Shown here piece by piece: positions 15,738 through 24,400 of a DNA stretch of 30,604 bases (the stretch's first letter is position 1; each line of letters begins with the position of its first letter). The translations under genes were made by a program, and so were the position numbers. The notes beneath the pieces are model-generated. The model saw only the letters and a program-made list of their open reading frames with translations, did no database searches and had not been told where the DNA came from. Source of the stretch: SBAX01 sp964646605 (GTDB lineage Bacteria; Planctomycetota; Phycisphaerae; UBA1845); assembly GCA_964646605.1 (NCBI GenBank), contig CAZYEX010000155.1, positions 1 to 30,604 on the forward strand. The letters are read 5' to 3'.

Positions 15738-16289
15738 ATGAAGGAAATGGTCTGCGCGCCCGTTCTGGAACGACTCCTCGAACGGCTTGATCGCCTCACC
15801 CGTCGCGCGGAGATGGAACAACTTCGCGGTTGGCTCGCGGAGACGCCGGCGACGCTGGACGAAGTTCGTCCGTTCATGCGCTTCGGGACCAACAACTATC
15901 TGCGGAACCTCGTGAAGGGAACCGAGTGGTACCATTTGCTGGTGATCTGCTGGCGCAGCGGGCAGCGGAGTCCGATTCACAACCATGCGGGTTCGACGTG
16001 CGGCCTGAAGGTGCTCACCGGGGTCTGCACGGAGACGGGGTTCGAGTTCACCCCCTGCGGGCTGGTCAAGGCCAACGGGTCCAAGGACCTGCGCTCAGGT
16101 GACATCGTAGTGTCACAAGACGAGCAGATGCACCAGGTCTCCAACCTCCAACCCGCCGGGCAGGACCTGGTCACCTTCCACATTTACTCCCCCCCGCTGC
16201 TCAAGATGCAGACCTATTCGCTGACCGGGCCGGGGGTGGAGGAGTTCCGTCCGCTGATCATCGAGCACTCCATGGGCAGTGGGATTTAA
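15738..16289 (+). CDS. Cysteine dioxygenase (type I CDO family)
   Basis: This cupin-fold, non-heme iron enzyme oxidises L-cysteine to cysteine sulfinate with O2. The 183-residue protein carries the 3-His iron site: H81 and H83 in PIHNHAGSTCG and H132 in QMHQVSN. It also has R56 (LRNLV), matching the substrate-carboxylate arginine, and the HIYSPP motif (H148, Y150). C88 lies five residues after the second histidine, as in mammalian CDO where the equivalent Cys93 crosslinks to Tyr157. Many bacterial CDOs have glycine there, so this copy could form the Cys-Tyr cofactor. Substrate could also be another thiol (3-mercaptopropionate), though the arginine favours cysteine. ATG 15738 was chosen over an upstream in-frame start at 15690 because the CDO fold begins here. 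The exporter gene starts five bases after the stop. Confidence 0.88.
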   Translation: MKEMVCAPVLERLLERLDRLTRRAEMEQLRGWLAETPATLDEVRPFMRFGTNNYLRNLVKGTEWYHLLVICWRSGQRSPIHNHAGSTCGLKVLTGVCTETGFEFTPCGLVKANGSKDLRSGDIVVSQDEQMHQVSNLQPAGQDLVTFHIYSPPLLKMQTYSLTGPGVEEFRPLIIEHSMGSGI

Positions 16290-16294
16290 GCGCT

Positions 16295-17551
16295 ATGGCC
16301 GACACCCACGCGGCCGTTTCCCGTCGCATGTTCGGCGATCCGGGCTCGTCGCGGACGGGGGTGCTTTTTTCGGCGACGCATCTTCCCTCCGCGGCCCTCG
16401 AGTCGTTGGGCTGCATGGAGGGCGTGTACGAACCGGTCGTGGCGCCCAAACCGGCGGCCCCGCACGTAGCCATTCTGCGCCACGGATACATCGCGGCCTT
16501 GATCGTCGCCGCAGTCGCCTACGGCATCCATCTGCTTCCCCTTGCGCCGTTCAGCGTCACCGATGCTGCCGGAACGCGGCATCCGGTCAGCGACGCGATG
16601 ATCGCGATTCTGCTCGGTCTGTTGCTGCGGAATGCGTTTACGCTCCCCGCGTCGATCCGCGCGGGCTGTCGGCACATCGTTAAGAGACTAGTTCCGCTCA
16701 CCATCGTGCTCATGGGCGCGGGCTTGGACCTCAATGCTCTGCTGGGAGTGGGGGCTCGGGTGCTGGGGATCATCGTGGTTTGCCTGGTATTCGCCGTGGC
16801 CGCCGGCTACGCGTTCGGGCGTTGGATGGGACTAAGCGAGAAGGCAGCCTTGCTGCTCGGCGCGGGGACGGGCATCTGCGGCAACAGCGCCATCGTCGCC
16901 GTCGCCCCGCTCGTGGATGCCGAGGACAACGACGTCCTCTTGTCGATCGGGACGGTCAACTTCTTTGGACTGGTCGCCATGCTTGCTCTGCCGATTTTGG
17001 GGCGCGCGTTGTCGATGGGCGGGGAGATGTTCGGCGTGTGGTGCGGGACTTCGATCCACGCCGTGCCGCAGGTGGTGGCAGCCGGATTCGCGCTGGATCC
17101 CCATGCCGGAGCGGTGGCGACATTGGTGAAGCTCGTCCGTGTGACCATGCTGGCTCCGCTGGTGTTCGTGCTGGCGCTGATTCACACGCGGCGAATCGGC
17201 GCGGCCGCGGCCTCGCAGGATGGATTCGTCGTTCGCTACGCGCGTCTGGTCCCCTGGTTCGTATGGGGATTTGTGGTGATGGCCGCCCTCAACACGCTGG
17301 GGTGGATCCCCACGTTGCAGTTCCCGGAACGCGAGCTCTTCAAGTCCATCCTCGCTCCCTCCACTACGTCGTTGGTGGATCTGATGACCACGGCGGGCAA
17401 GGTGATCCTCACCCTGGCCATGGCCGCGATCGGACTGGACGTCTCTATCCGCGACCTAACCGGCGTCGGCGCTCGGGCCATGCTCGCCGGTCTCGCCTCC
17501 ACGGCGTCATTGGTACTGCTCAGCCTACTGCTCATCACCATGGCGCTGTAA
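16295..17551 (+). CDS. YeiH/UPF0324 family putative sulfate exporter
   Basis: The polytopic inner-membrane protein of 418 residues has about ten hydrophobic helices. Family signatures are MGAGLDLNALLGVG, the central GAGTGICGNSAIVAVAPLV (about 190-208), GTVNFFGLVAMLALP and CGTSIHAVPQVVAAGF, then AAIGLDVSIRDL near the C terminus. UPF0324 proteins are annotated as putative sulfate exporters; some sit in taurine or sulfonate degradation clusters. The N-terminal ~60 residues before the first helix are longer than usual and hydrophilic; a later in-frame ATG at 16415 is possible. Only five bases separate it from the cysteine dioxygenase stop codon, so the two should be co-transcribed. The joint role fits disposal of the sulfite/sulfate released from cysteine sulfinate. 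Confidence 0.88.
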   Translation: MADTHAAVSRRMFGDPGSSRTGVLFSATHLPSAALESLGCMEGVYEPVVAPKPAAPHVAILRHGYIAALIVAAVAYGIHLLPLAPFSVTDAAGTRHPVSDAMIAILLGLLLRNAFTLPASIRAGCRHIVKRLVPLTIVLMGAGLDLNALLGVGARVLGIIVVCLVFAVAAGYAFGRWMGLSEKAALLLGAGTGICGNSAIVAVAPLVDAEDNDVLLSIGTVNFFGLVAMLALPILGRALSMGGEMFGVWCGTSIHAVPQVVAAGFALDPHAGAVATLVKLVRVTMLAPLVFVLALIHTRRIGAAAASQDGFVVRYARLVPWFVWGFVVMAALNTLGWIPTLQFPERELFKSILAPSTTSLVDLMTTAGKVILTLAMAAIGLDVSIRDLTGVGARAMLAGLASTASLVLLSLLLITMAL

Positions 17552-17576
17552 CCCGCAGCTCGGGAAACCGATTTCG

Positions 17577-17628
17577 TGTAGCGTCACCCCTGGTGGGTGA
17601 CGTGGTTCGCCGCCCGCAAGAGGCGGCG
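17577..17628. repeat. Two-hairpin repeat, core-only copy A
   Basis: After TGTAG there is a perfect 8-base hairpin (CGTCACCC 17582-17589 with GGGTGACG 17595-17602, loop CTGGT) and then a perfect 7-base hairpin (CGCCGCC 17608-17614 with GGCGGCG 17622-17628). The order and spacing match the centre of the element at 28491-28552. The outer inverted repeat (CAGCCCGTTGAAA) is not present here. It lies just after the exporter gene, where it might also act as a transcript-end structure, although no T-run follows. Confidence 0.6.
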
Positions 17629-17663
17629 CTGCACGGCCAGACCCAAACGGAACGTGCATCAGC

Positions 17664-17692
17664 TTGACCGGAACGCGCCCGCGTCGCAAGAT
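17664..17692 (+). promoter_or_regulatory. Candidate sigma-70 promoter for tRNA-Ser
   Basis: TTGACC (17664-17669) and CAAGAT (17687-17692) are separated by 17 bases and lie about 55 bases before the tRNA. The -35 is near consensus; the -10 keeps A2, A5 and T6 only. The transcript would begin near 17699 and include a perfect 9-base stem-loop (GGCACGGAC 17708-17716, GTCCGTGCC 17728-17736) in the tRNA leader. The prediction rests on sequence match alone. Confidence 0.35.
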
Positions 17693-17746
17693 TCCCCTTA
17701 CACGCCGGGCACGGACCTTCGAGGTTTGTCCGTGCCGCGGATGCAA

Positions 17747-17833
17747 GGAGCGGTGTCCGAGTGGCTGAAGGGACCGCACTGGAAATGCGGTATGCGGGAA
17801 ACTGCATCGAGGGTTCGAATCCCTCCCGCTCCG
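17747..17833 (+). tRNA. tRNA-Ser (anticodon GGA)
   Basis: The 87-base gene folds as a class II tRNA. The acceptor stem is GGAGCGG (17747-17753) with CCGCTCC (17826-17832) and discriminator G at 17833. The anticodon stem CCGCA/TGCGG encloses the loop CTGGAAA with anticodon GGA at 17781-17783, reading UCC and UCU. A long variable arm follows, and the T arm is GAGGG-TTCGAAT-CCCTC. No 3' CCA is encoded. The long variable arm and G73 discriminator support serine identity. Confidence 0.97.
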
Positions 17834-17912
17834 ATTCGTCGTCCGGGTGGCGCTACATCCAAAAGACGAGGCGCCGGTCGTTTTCAAGGAACCGCGGAGA
17901 TTGGAGCTGCCC

Positions 17913-18110
17913 ATGAAAGCCGTCTATGACCCGCGGAGCGACACGCTGACGGTCACCTTTAACGACTCGCCCGTGGACGAAAGCGACGAAGAAAAGCCGG
18001 GGGTCATCCTGGACTACGACAAGGACGGTAACGTGGTGGGAATCGAAATCCTCGACGCCTCCAAACGCGTTACCAACCCGCGATCGTTCGAATACGCCGT
18101 GGCGGGGTAG
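17913..18110 (+). CDS. DUF2283 family small protein
   Basis: This 65-residue protein shows the DUF2283 pattern: YDPRSDTLTVTF at the start, then ESDEEKPGVILDYDKDGNVV and GIEILDASKRV. The family is small, cytosolic and of unknown biochemical function, often found near toxin-antitoxin-like genes (for example DUF4258). ATG 17913 has GGAG about seven bases upstream; the frame is open upstream but reads into tRNA-proximal sequence. Its 3' end overlaps the 3' end of a broken hicB on the opposite strand by about 40 bases. The DUF4258 partner is not visible nearby. Confidence 0.85.
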   Translation: MKAVYDPRSDTLTVTFNDSPVDESDEEKPGVILDYDKDGNVVGIEILDASKRVTNPRSFEYAVAG

Positions 18111-18274
18111 GATCGCCGTGCTCAACGCAGCTCTCGACGATCTTCCGCGCCACGTCCCGAGCGATCTCCATCGTTTCAGCGATGGTGCGCGCCCTGGGCG
18201 ACCAAACCCTGCAAATCCGGACTCGTAGCCACGTAACCGCCCTCACGAAGAGGTTCGAGCTTGAGGCGGATCAT
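18070..18274 (-). pseudogene. hicB: Frameshifted HicB-type antitoxin
   Basis: From ATG 18274 the minus strand reads MIRLKLEPLREGGYVATSPD then LQGLVAQG, the beta-strand core of the HicB N-terminal fold, and runs into TGA at 18176-18178 (codon 33). Moving by one base within GGGCGCGC near 18187-18194 restores the family sequence TIAETMEIARDVARKIVES and CVEHGDPTPP, ending at TAA 18070-18072. So one extra base interrupts an otherwise intact ~68-codon gene. HicB normally neutralises the HicA mRNA-interferase toxin. No hicA is visible on either side. It is either a real inactivating mutation or an assembly error. It lies convergent with and overlapping the DUF2283 gene. Confidence 0.7.
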
Positions 18275-18392
18275 CCATTCGCCGGAGGACGATGTGCTTG
18301 TCGCACGCATAGATGTAGCCTACCATTCCAAGTGGAAGGTTGTCCACGCCCGCCAAGGCTCCCCCAGTTAACGCTGGCAGAGGCCAAGCGAA

Positions 18393-19118
18393 ATGAGCGA
18401 CCGAACGCCGAGAGAGCTCGCTGAGGCTTGGCGAACCGCAACCGATGCCGAGATTGTTCGCGGAATAGCCAGTCCCTCCGATTACACGGCAGAAGCGCTT
18501 GAGGTTCTGCGAGCCGAGGCGCGCCATCGCGGGATCGAAGCTGGCGCGGTTCGCCTCCCTCGCCCGTTCGAGGATTCCGTTTATTTGCGCCTGATGACAC
18601 CCGTTGGTCGTTTCCTTTGGGCGACGTTGACTTTCCTGTGGCGACATCGTTTAGTCACTACATTCTTGTATGGCGTCGCAGTTCGCGCCGCCGGCGGAGC
18701 GATCGCCCCTCACATGCCGAACATCCATCCATTTCTGTGGCTGGGACTCTTTTTGACAATGTATACCGCGGGTGTCGGAACGCTCTGTTGGCCGCTCCGC
18801 GCACACAGACCAATCGTTTCGATCAGCGCCGTTGCGTTTCTAGGATTGTATGCCTATTCGCTTCCGAGCCTAATTATGTTCATTCGACGCTCGGCAGTCG
18901 ACCCTCTATTTGGCGTCTTGTTTTTCTTCGCCCCGCCGATCGCCTGTTGGCTCGTACCATGTGCGGCGCTTTCCGGCGTCGTATTCCTACGAAACCGCTA
19001 TCGCCCGGTTTATCCCCCCGGCCACTGTGGCAAGTGCGGATACGACCTTCAGGGACTGCCCGAGGCGCGATGCCCCGAATGCGGAAAGTCGTTTGAACCC
19101 CAGGAAGCAAAACCGTAA
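18393..19118 (+). CDS. Multi-pass membrane protein with C-terminal zinc ribbon
   Basis: The 241-residue protein begins with a short helical domain (ELAEAWRTATDAEIVRGIAS, then EALEVLRAEARHRGIEAG at 34-51). Four to five hydrophobic segments follow (roughly 65-110, 115-135, 142-166, 171-200). It ends with a CxxC-x11-CxxC zinc ribbon: C212, C215, C227, C230 in CGKCGYDLQGLPEARCPEC. This ribbon is very common at the ends of planctomycete membrane proteins, and its role there is unknown. ATG 18393 is preceded by AGAGG about eight bases upstream. The ffh gene starts 59 bases after the stop. No specific function can be assigned. Confidence 0.75.
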   Translation: MSDRTPRELAEAWRTATDAEIVRGIASPSDYTAEALEVLRAEARHRGIEAGAVRLPRPFEDSVYLRLMTPVGRFLWATLTFLWRHRLVTTFLYGVAVRAAGGAIAPHMPNIHPFLWLGLFLTMYTAGVGTLCWPLRAHRPIVSISAVAFLGLYAYSLPSLIMFIRRSAVDPLFGVLFFFAPPIACWLVPCAALSGVVFLRNRYRPVYPPGHCGKCGYDLQGLPEARCPECGKSFEPQEAKP

Positions 19119-19177
19119 CCTGCTGTGCCCTGCGTCGAGATTGACCGTGTTACTCCGATCGGTTACTAAGAACACCG

Positions 19178-20602
19178 ATGTTCGACGCCCTAACCAACAA
19201 GCTGAGCGACGTTTTCCGCGGTCTGCGGGGGCGGGGGAAGATCAGCGAGGAGAACGTCTCCGAGGTGATGCGGGAGATTCGCACGGCGCTGCTCGAGGCC
19301 GACGTGCATCTCGACGTGGCCCGGCAGTTCTGCGAGGAAGTGCAGAAGCAGGCCGTCGGGGCGGAGGTCATCAAGACCCTCAAGCCCGCCGAGGTGATGG
19401 TCAAGATCGTTCACGACGAACTCGTGCGCCTGATGGGGCCGGTCGATCCGCGAATTCCTTTCATCACGCCCGGCCCCACGGTCTTGCTGTTGGCCGGTTT
19501 GCAAGGCTCGGGCAAGACCACGACCTGCGCCAAGATGGCCAAGATGCTGGTCAGCCGCGCCAAGCGACCCTTGCTCGTGGCTGCGGACCTCAAGCGCCCG
19601 GCGGCCATCGACCAGTTGCAAGTGCTCGGCCAACAGATCGACGTGCCCGTCTACGTCGAGCGCGATCAGCAAAACCCGGTCAAGGTCTGCCGCAACGGAA
19701 TCGCCGAGGCCCGCAAAACCGACCGCGACGTGGTGATCCTCGACACCGCCGGTCGCCTCGCGATCGACGAGGAGTTGATGAACGAGATCGCCAAGGTGGC
19801 CGAGGCGACCAATCCTCAGCAAATCTACCTCGTCCTCGACGCCATGACCGGTCAGGACGCGGTACACACGGCCAAGGTCTTCAACGAACGCCTCGAGCTC
19901 GACGGCATCATCCTCACCAAGTTCGACAGCGACACGCGCGGCGGAGCGGCTCTCTCCGTCAAACAGGTCACCGGAAAACCGATCAAGTTCATCGGCGTGG
20001 GCGAGAAGGTGGACGCCCTCGAGGAATTCTTTCCCGATCGCGTGGCGGGGCGAATCCTGGGCATGGGCGACATCCTCACGCTCGTCGAACAGGCCCACCG
20101 TCAGTACGACCACGAAGAGGCAGTCAAGCTGGAAGCCAAGATGGCCTCCGGCAAGTTTACCCTCGACGACTTTCTGCTTCAGCTTCGCAAGATGAGAGAG
20201 ATGGGGTCGATGAAGGACCTCATCAAGAAAATCCCGGGAATGTCCGAAGTCGTCGCCGATCAGGAAATCGACGAGGGCGAGTTCGGTCGTTTCGAGGCCG
20301 TCATTCTCTCCATGACCCCCAAGGAGCGGGCCAATCCCAAGACCATTGACTCCTCGCGGCGACGGCGCATCGCCCGCGGGGCCGGCGCCGACCCCACCGA
20401 CGTGAGCACCCTCGTCAAACAGTTCGAGCCCATGCGCAACATGATGAAGTTGATGAGCGGGCAGTCCTTCATGCAGCGCCTCAAGATGGGCACGCAGTTC
20501 TCGAAAATGATGGCCACCGGCGAAGCCCCCAACTTCAAAGGCAGCTCCTTCGCCACCAAACGCGTGCTATCCAAAAAGGACAAACGCAAGCGGCGGCGCT
20601 GA
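19178..20602 (+). CDS. ffh: Signal recognition particle protein Ffh
   Basis: Ffh binds 4.5S/6S RNA and signal sequences and delivers ribosome-nascent chains to FtsY at the membrane using GTP. The 474-residue protein shows the N domain (LTNKLSDVFRGLRGRGKISE), the G domain with GLQGSGKTTTCAKMAK from 107, DLKRPAAIDQLQ, DTAGRL from 189 and TKFDSDTRGGAAL from 247. The methionine-rich M domain follows from about 300, with KMREMGSMKDLIKKIPGM and the RNA-binding stretch SSRRRRIARGAGADPTDVS. It ends in a basic tail (KKDKRKRRR). Length is normal. ATG 19178 lacks a strong Shine-Dalgarno sequence. The gene converges on the unknown membrane protein gene with only 24 bases between stops. Confidence 0.97.
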   Translation: MFDALTNKLSDVFRGLRGRGKISEENVSEVMREIRTALLEADVHLDVARQFCEEVQKQAVGAEVIKTLKPAEVMVKIVHDELVRLMGPVDPRIPFITPGPTVLLLAGLQGSGKTTTCAKMAKMLVSRAKRPLLVAADLKRPAAIDQLQVLGQQIDVPVYVERDQQNPVKVCRNGIAEARKTDRDVVILDTAGRLAIDEELMNEIAKVAEATNPQQIYLVLDAMTGQDAVHTAKVFNERLELDGIILTKFDSDTRGGAALSVKQVTGKPIKFIGVGEKVDALEEFFPDRVAGRILGMGDILTLVEQAHRQYDHEEAVKLEAKMASGKFTLDDFLLQLRKMREMGSMKDLIKKIPGMSEVVADQEIDEGEFGRFEAVILSMTPKERANPKTIDSSRRRRIARGAGADPTDVSTLVKQFEPMRNMMKLMSGQSFMQRLKMGTQFSKMMATGEAPNFKGSSFATKRVLSKKDKRKRRR

Positions 20603-20626
20603 CTCGAGGGGGTGCGGGCGCTGTGG

Positions 20627-21376
20627 TCACGCCCTCGTGCGAAAGACCTGCACAAGCCCGACGAATCCACGGACCAACAGGGTGGCGTAGAGAAGCAGCA
20701 AGAGCGCTGCGACGGTAAGGTTGAGGATGCTCCACGCGGATTGGATGCGCGGATCGGCCACGTCGAAGAGCGTAGTGACCGCGGCTGCTCCTGCGCCCAG
20801 AAGGATCACCGCGACCAGTGCCCCGCGCATGGTCCCTTTGAACGGGGCCATGCGAATCGTCAGGCAGAGCAGCAGGTATACGAAGAACGCGGTTTTCCAG
20901 TTCCCAAAGTCCGCCGCTCGCAGAGCCGCGACAAGCGATTCGACCAGGTTCAATTGGCCCCGCAGAAGGTCGAACACTCCCGCCAGCGTCGTGGGGAGAT
21001 TGGGACCGACCACGTTCGTCGGGAGGCGGTCGCGGAACTCGCCGCCCAGGTATCGGGCCGCGGCGAAGATCGCCATCCCACAGGCGAGCAGCGGCAACAT
21101 GCCGATCAGGATCGGGCCGATCACGGGGATCCGCGGTTTGGGTTCCGTCGTTGCCTCGGGTTCGCCCGAGCCGTCGTCTTTGTAGAGCGTCGCGGAGGTG
21201 ACCGTGGCCCCCGTCACCAGCAACCCGAGAACATGACCGAGCAGTGCGATCAAGGTACCGGGAAGCAGAACCACGTTGACGGCGCGAACCGGAATGATGG
21301 CGCACCACGACCGATGTACGCCCCAGGCGGTTAACATGCAGACGAGTAACCAGAATGTAACGGCAACGTAGAGCAT
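20627..21376 (-). CDS. Hypothetical multi-pass membrane protein
   Basis: The 249-residue protein has about six hydrophobic helices (roughly 1-20, 33-60, 82-107, 165-178, 184-203, 216-240). A charged loop (YKDDGSGEPEATTEPKPRIP, 65-84) and a central amphipathic stretch (GVFDLLRGQLNLVESLVAAL) lie between them. ATG 21376 is preceded by GAGGGGGCGC, a plausible ribosome binding site. It follows valS on the same strand after 90 bases and converges with ffh. I do not recognise the family. Composition and codon use match the neighbours, so it looks native. Confidence 0.7.
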   Translation of the reverse strand: MLYVAVTFWLLVCMLTAWGVHRSWCAIIPVRAVNVVLLPGTLIALLGHVLGLLVTGATVTSATLYKDDGSGEPEATTEPKPRIPVIGPILIGMLPLLACGMAIFAAARYLGGEFRDRLPTNVVGPNLPTTLAGVFDLLRGQLNLVESLVAALRAADFGNWKTAFFVYLLLCLTIRMAPFKGTMRGALVAVILLGAGAAAVTTLFDVADPRIQSAWSILNLTVAALLLLLYATLLVRGFVGLVQVFRTRA

Positions 21377-21466
21377 ACAGCGCCCCCTCGACTTATCGGC
21401 GACGACTGCGGGGGTCGGTTAGTGAAAACCCGGACGTGGAGTTGCGGCCAAGCGGCACCGGGGTGC

Positions 21467-24400
21467 TCAGACGCCCAACTCGGCGAGGTGTTCCTGGAGG
21501 GTGCGGGATTGGTCTTGCAGCTCGCGCAGGCGTTCGCGCTCGGCCTGAACCACCTCGCCGTCGGCGTGGGCGACGAACTGGGCATTGGACAACTTGGCTT
21601 CCTTACCGGCGATTTGTTTACCAAGGGCATCCAGGGACTTGCGCGTTCGAGTCAGCTCCTCGGCGTCGTTGCTGATATCGTGAACGTAGATGCGCAGCTT
21701 TCCGACGGTCATGCTGCCCGCGTTGGGCGGGCGCCTGGCTTGCGAAAGGATCTGCAAGTCGTCGATGCCGGCCATATGGCTGAGTACATGCGCGTTGGAG
21801 CGCAATGAATCCGCGTTCCTCGGCGCGACAACCACCGTGACGTTGACTTTCTGTTTCGGTGGAACCTTGCAACTGGTGCGAAGCTCGCGCACGCCGCGGG
21901 TGGCGTCCTGCAAATCGCCGAAGATCCGCAGGATCCCGTCGTCGTCAAAGGCGGCATAACCATCCACGGGCGGGAACTCGGCAAGGATCAAGGGGCCGTC
22001 CGTGCGCAGTTCGACGGCGCCGGGAAACCCGCGCCTCGGGGCAAGTCCATTCAACTGCGGCCACAAGCGCTCCGTGATGAACGGAATCGTGGGATGCCAC
22101 AGCCGCAGGGACTGGTCGAGGCAGAATGCGAGAACTTGTTGCGCCTCCGCGCGGGCTGAAGCCCGCGGCTCGCTGAGTCGAGGTTTGGAGAGTTCCAGGT
22201 ACCAGTCACAGAGGCAGTCCCAGAAGTACTCGCGCAGTTCCTTCACCGATGCGGCGAAATGGTAGTTCTTCAGGCATTCGTGGTATCGACGAACCGTCTG
22301 CGAAAGACGCGCCAAAACCCATCGGTCCTCGGGCGGCAGGTCCCTCACATTGATCCTTTCGCAAGGCGTGCCTTCCAGGTTCATGAACGCGAATCGCGCC
22401 GCATTCCAGAGCTTGTTGCAGAAGTTGCGCCCGATCTCGAACTTCTCCGACGTCTCGCGGCCGAGTCCCAACTGCTGCTTGGTATCCGCATCGGCCCACT
22501 GCGTGGCGAATTCCTTGCCGCAGTCCTTGTGCGTGCAGGTGACGCGGCCGCAGTCGGCGGGTTGCAGCTTGCGTTCCAGCTTCTCGCCGCGGGACTTGCG
22601 GCGCTGCTCCTCATTCTTCAATGCAATGCCCTGCTCGGTCAACTGTCCGCAGTGCGGACATACATAATTGACGGGCATGCGAATGTCCTGCGTTTCCGTG
22701 GTCATGTCGGCCAGGGTGTAACGCAGTGCGTCGGCGCCGCTGGTGTGGATGATGTCCACGGGATCGACGCCGTTGCCCTTGGACTTGCTCATCGTCTCCC
22801 CGCGGCCATCGAGGATTTTCGGGTGGATGTATACATGATCGAATGGCACTTCGCCCATGGCATACAATCCGAACATCACCATCCGCGCTACCCAGTTGGT
22901 GATGATGTCGCGCGAAGTGCAGAGCACCGATCCGGGGTAATACTGCCGTACGTGTGGCGACTTCTCCGGCCAGCCCAATGTACTGAACGGCCAGAGGGCG
23001 GAACTGAACCAGGTGTCGAGAACGTCAGGGTCGTGCTTGTATCCCTCTTTTTCAAAGTACCTGCCTTCGCTGTCCCTCAGCGCGCAAATGAGGATGTCGT
23101 ACTCCCCCTCCGACTCGCGCACGACCGGATACAGGTCTTGGTAGGGATTAACTGGTCTCCCTGTGTCGGCGCGGCAGAAGCGAACGCAAGCTTCGTCGTC
23201 ATTTCCGCCCAGGTTGCCAGGTACAAGGCTATCCAGGCCCGCGCCCAAGATGTGGGTCGTCCAGTTCTTTTCAGTAAGGGGTACCTGCTTGTGCCAAATT
23301 GGGATTCGATGCCCCCACCACAGTTGCCGCGAGATGCACCAGTCGCGTTTTTCCCCGAGCCAGTCGAGGTAGGTTTTGGCATACCGCGACGGAAACACCT
23401 GGATGCGACCATCATGTACGACATCCATCGCCGCGTGCGCAAGTCCCTTCCCATTCACCATTTCGGCGTTTCGGTGTTTCGGCGTTTCGGCGTTTGCGTT
23501 CGCCTCCGTCCCTTTCGTCGTAAGAAACCACTGGTCCGACAAGAAGGGCTCAATGGGCAGTTTGCTGCGATCGCTGTGACCAATCTCAATGTCGCGGTCT
23601 TCGACGGATTCGAGCAGGCCGCCCGACTCCAAGTCGGCCACGACTCGGGCGCGGGCCTCATTGTTGAAAGGAAGTCCCTCATATCGCGCACTGTGGGGAT
23701 TGACCGACCCATCGGTCTCGATGATCCGCGCGACTTTGCCGTCGGGTGTCAAGACATTGATCATAGGCAAGTTGTGGTGCACTCCGACCTCGTAGTCATT
23801 GGCGTCATGGGCGGGAGTGATCTTCACGCAACCGCTGCCGAGCATGGGATTGGCCCACTCGTCGGCGATCAGGGGGATTTCGCGCTCTACGAGTGGAAGG
23901 AGTAGTTTGCCGCCGGTGCGGGCCATGTCCCGCAGTTGCAACAGTTGCGGCAGATGCGACTGTCGTCGCTGCGAGATTGCGGCGAGTCTCGCATCGATGT
24001 CGGTGCGGTCCCTGGCGGTTGCAGTTGCTAGAAGCTCGCGGAGTTTGGCTTCTTCACGATCCAGGAACCCGGCCGGGTCGGGGTGGACTGCCACCGCTGT
24101 GTCACCCAACATGGTCTCGGGGCGGGTCGTAGCGATGATGACGAACGCCGGTTCGTCACCCGCTCCCTCATGGTCGCGGCGCTGATCGTGGATGACCGGA
24201 TACTTGAAGTGCCAGAAATGGCCCTTCACGGTTTCGTGATAGACTTCGTCATCGGAGACCGCGGTCTGCAACTGCGTGTCCCAGTTGACCAGTCGCTTGC
24301 CGCGGAAGATCAATCCGTCGCGGAACAAACGGAAGAACATCTCGCGCACGGCGCGGGCCAGACCCTCGTCGAGCGTAAACCGCGTTCGCTCCCAGTCGCA

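Noticed and set aside
17708..17736. Perfect 9-base stem-loop upstream of tRNA-Ser considered as a terminator
   Set aside because: No T-run follows and it lies between a candidate promoter and the tRNA, so a leader structure is more likely.
18910..20349. 479-codon plus-strand frame overlapping ffh
   Set aside because: It lies in another frame of a certain ffh gene and gives an arginine/glycine-rich product without motifs, the usual artefact of high GC.
22259..23905. 548-codon plus-strand frame
   Set aside because: Antisense to valS with no family motifs or ribosome binding site; open only because of GC bias.
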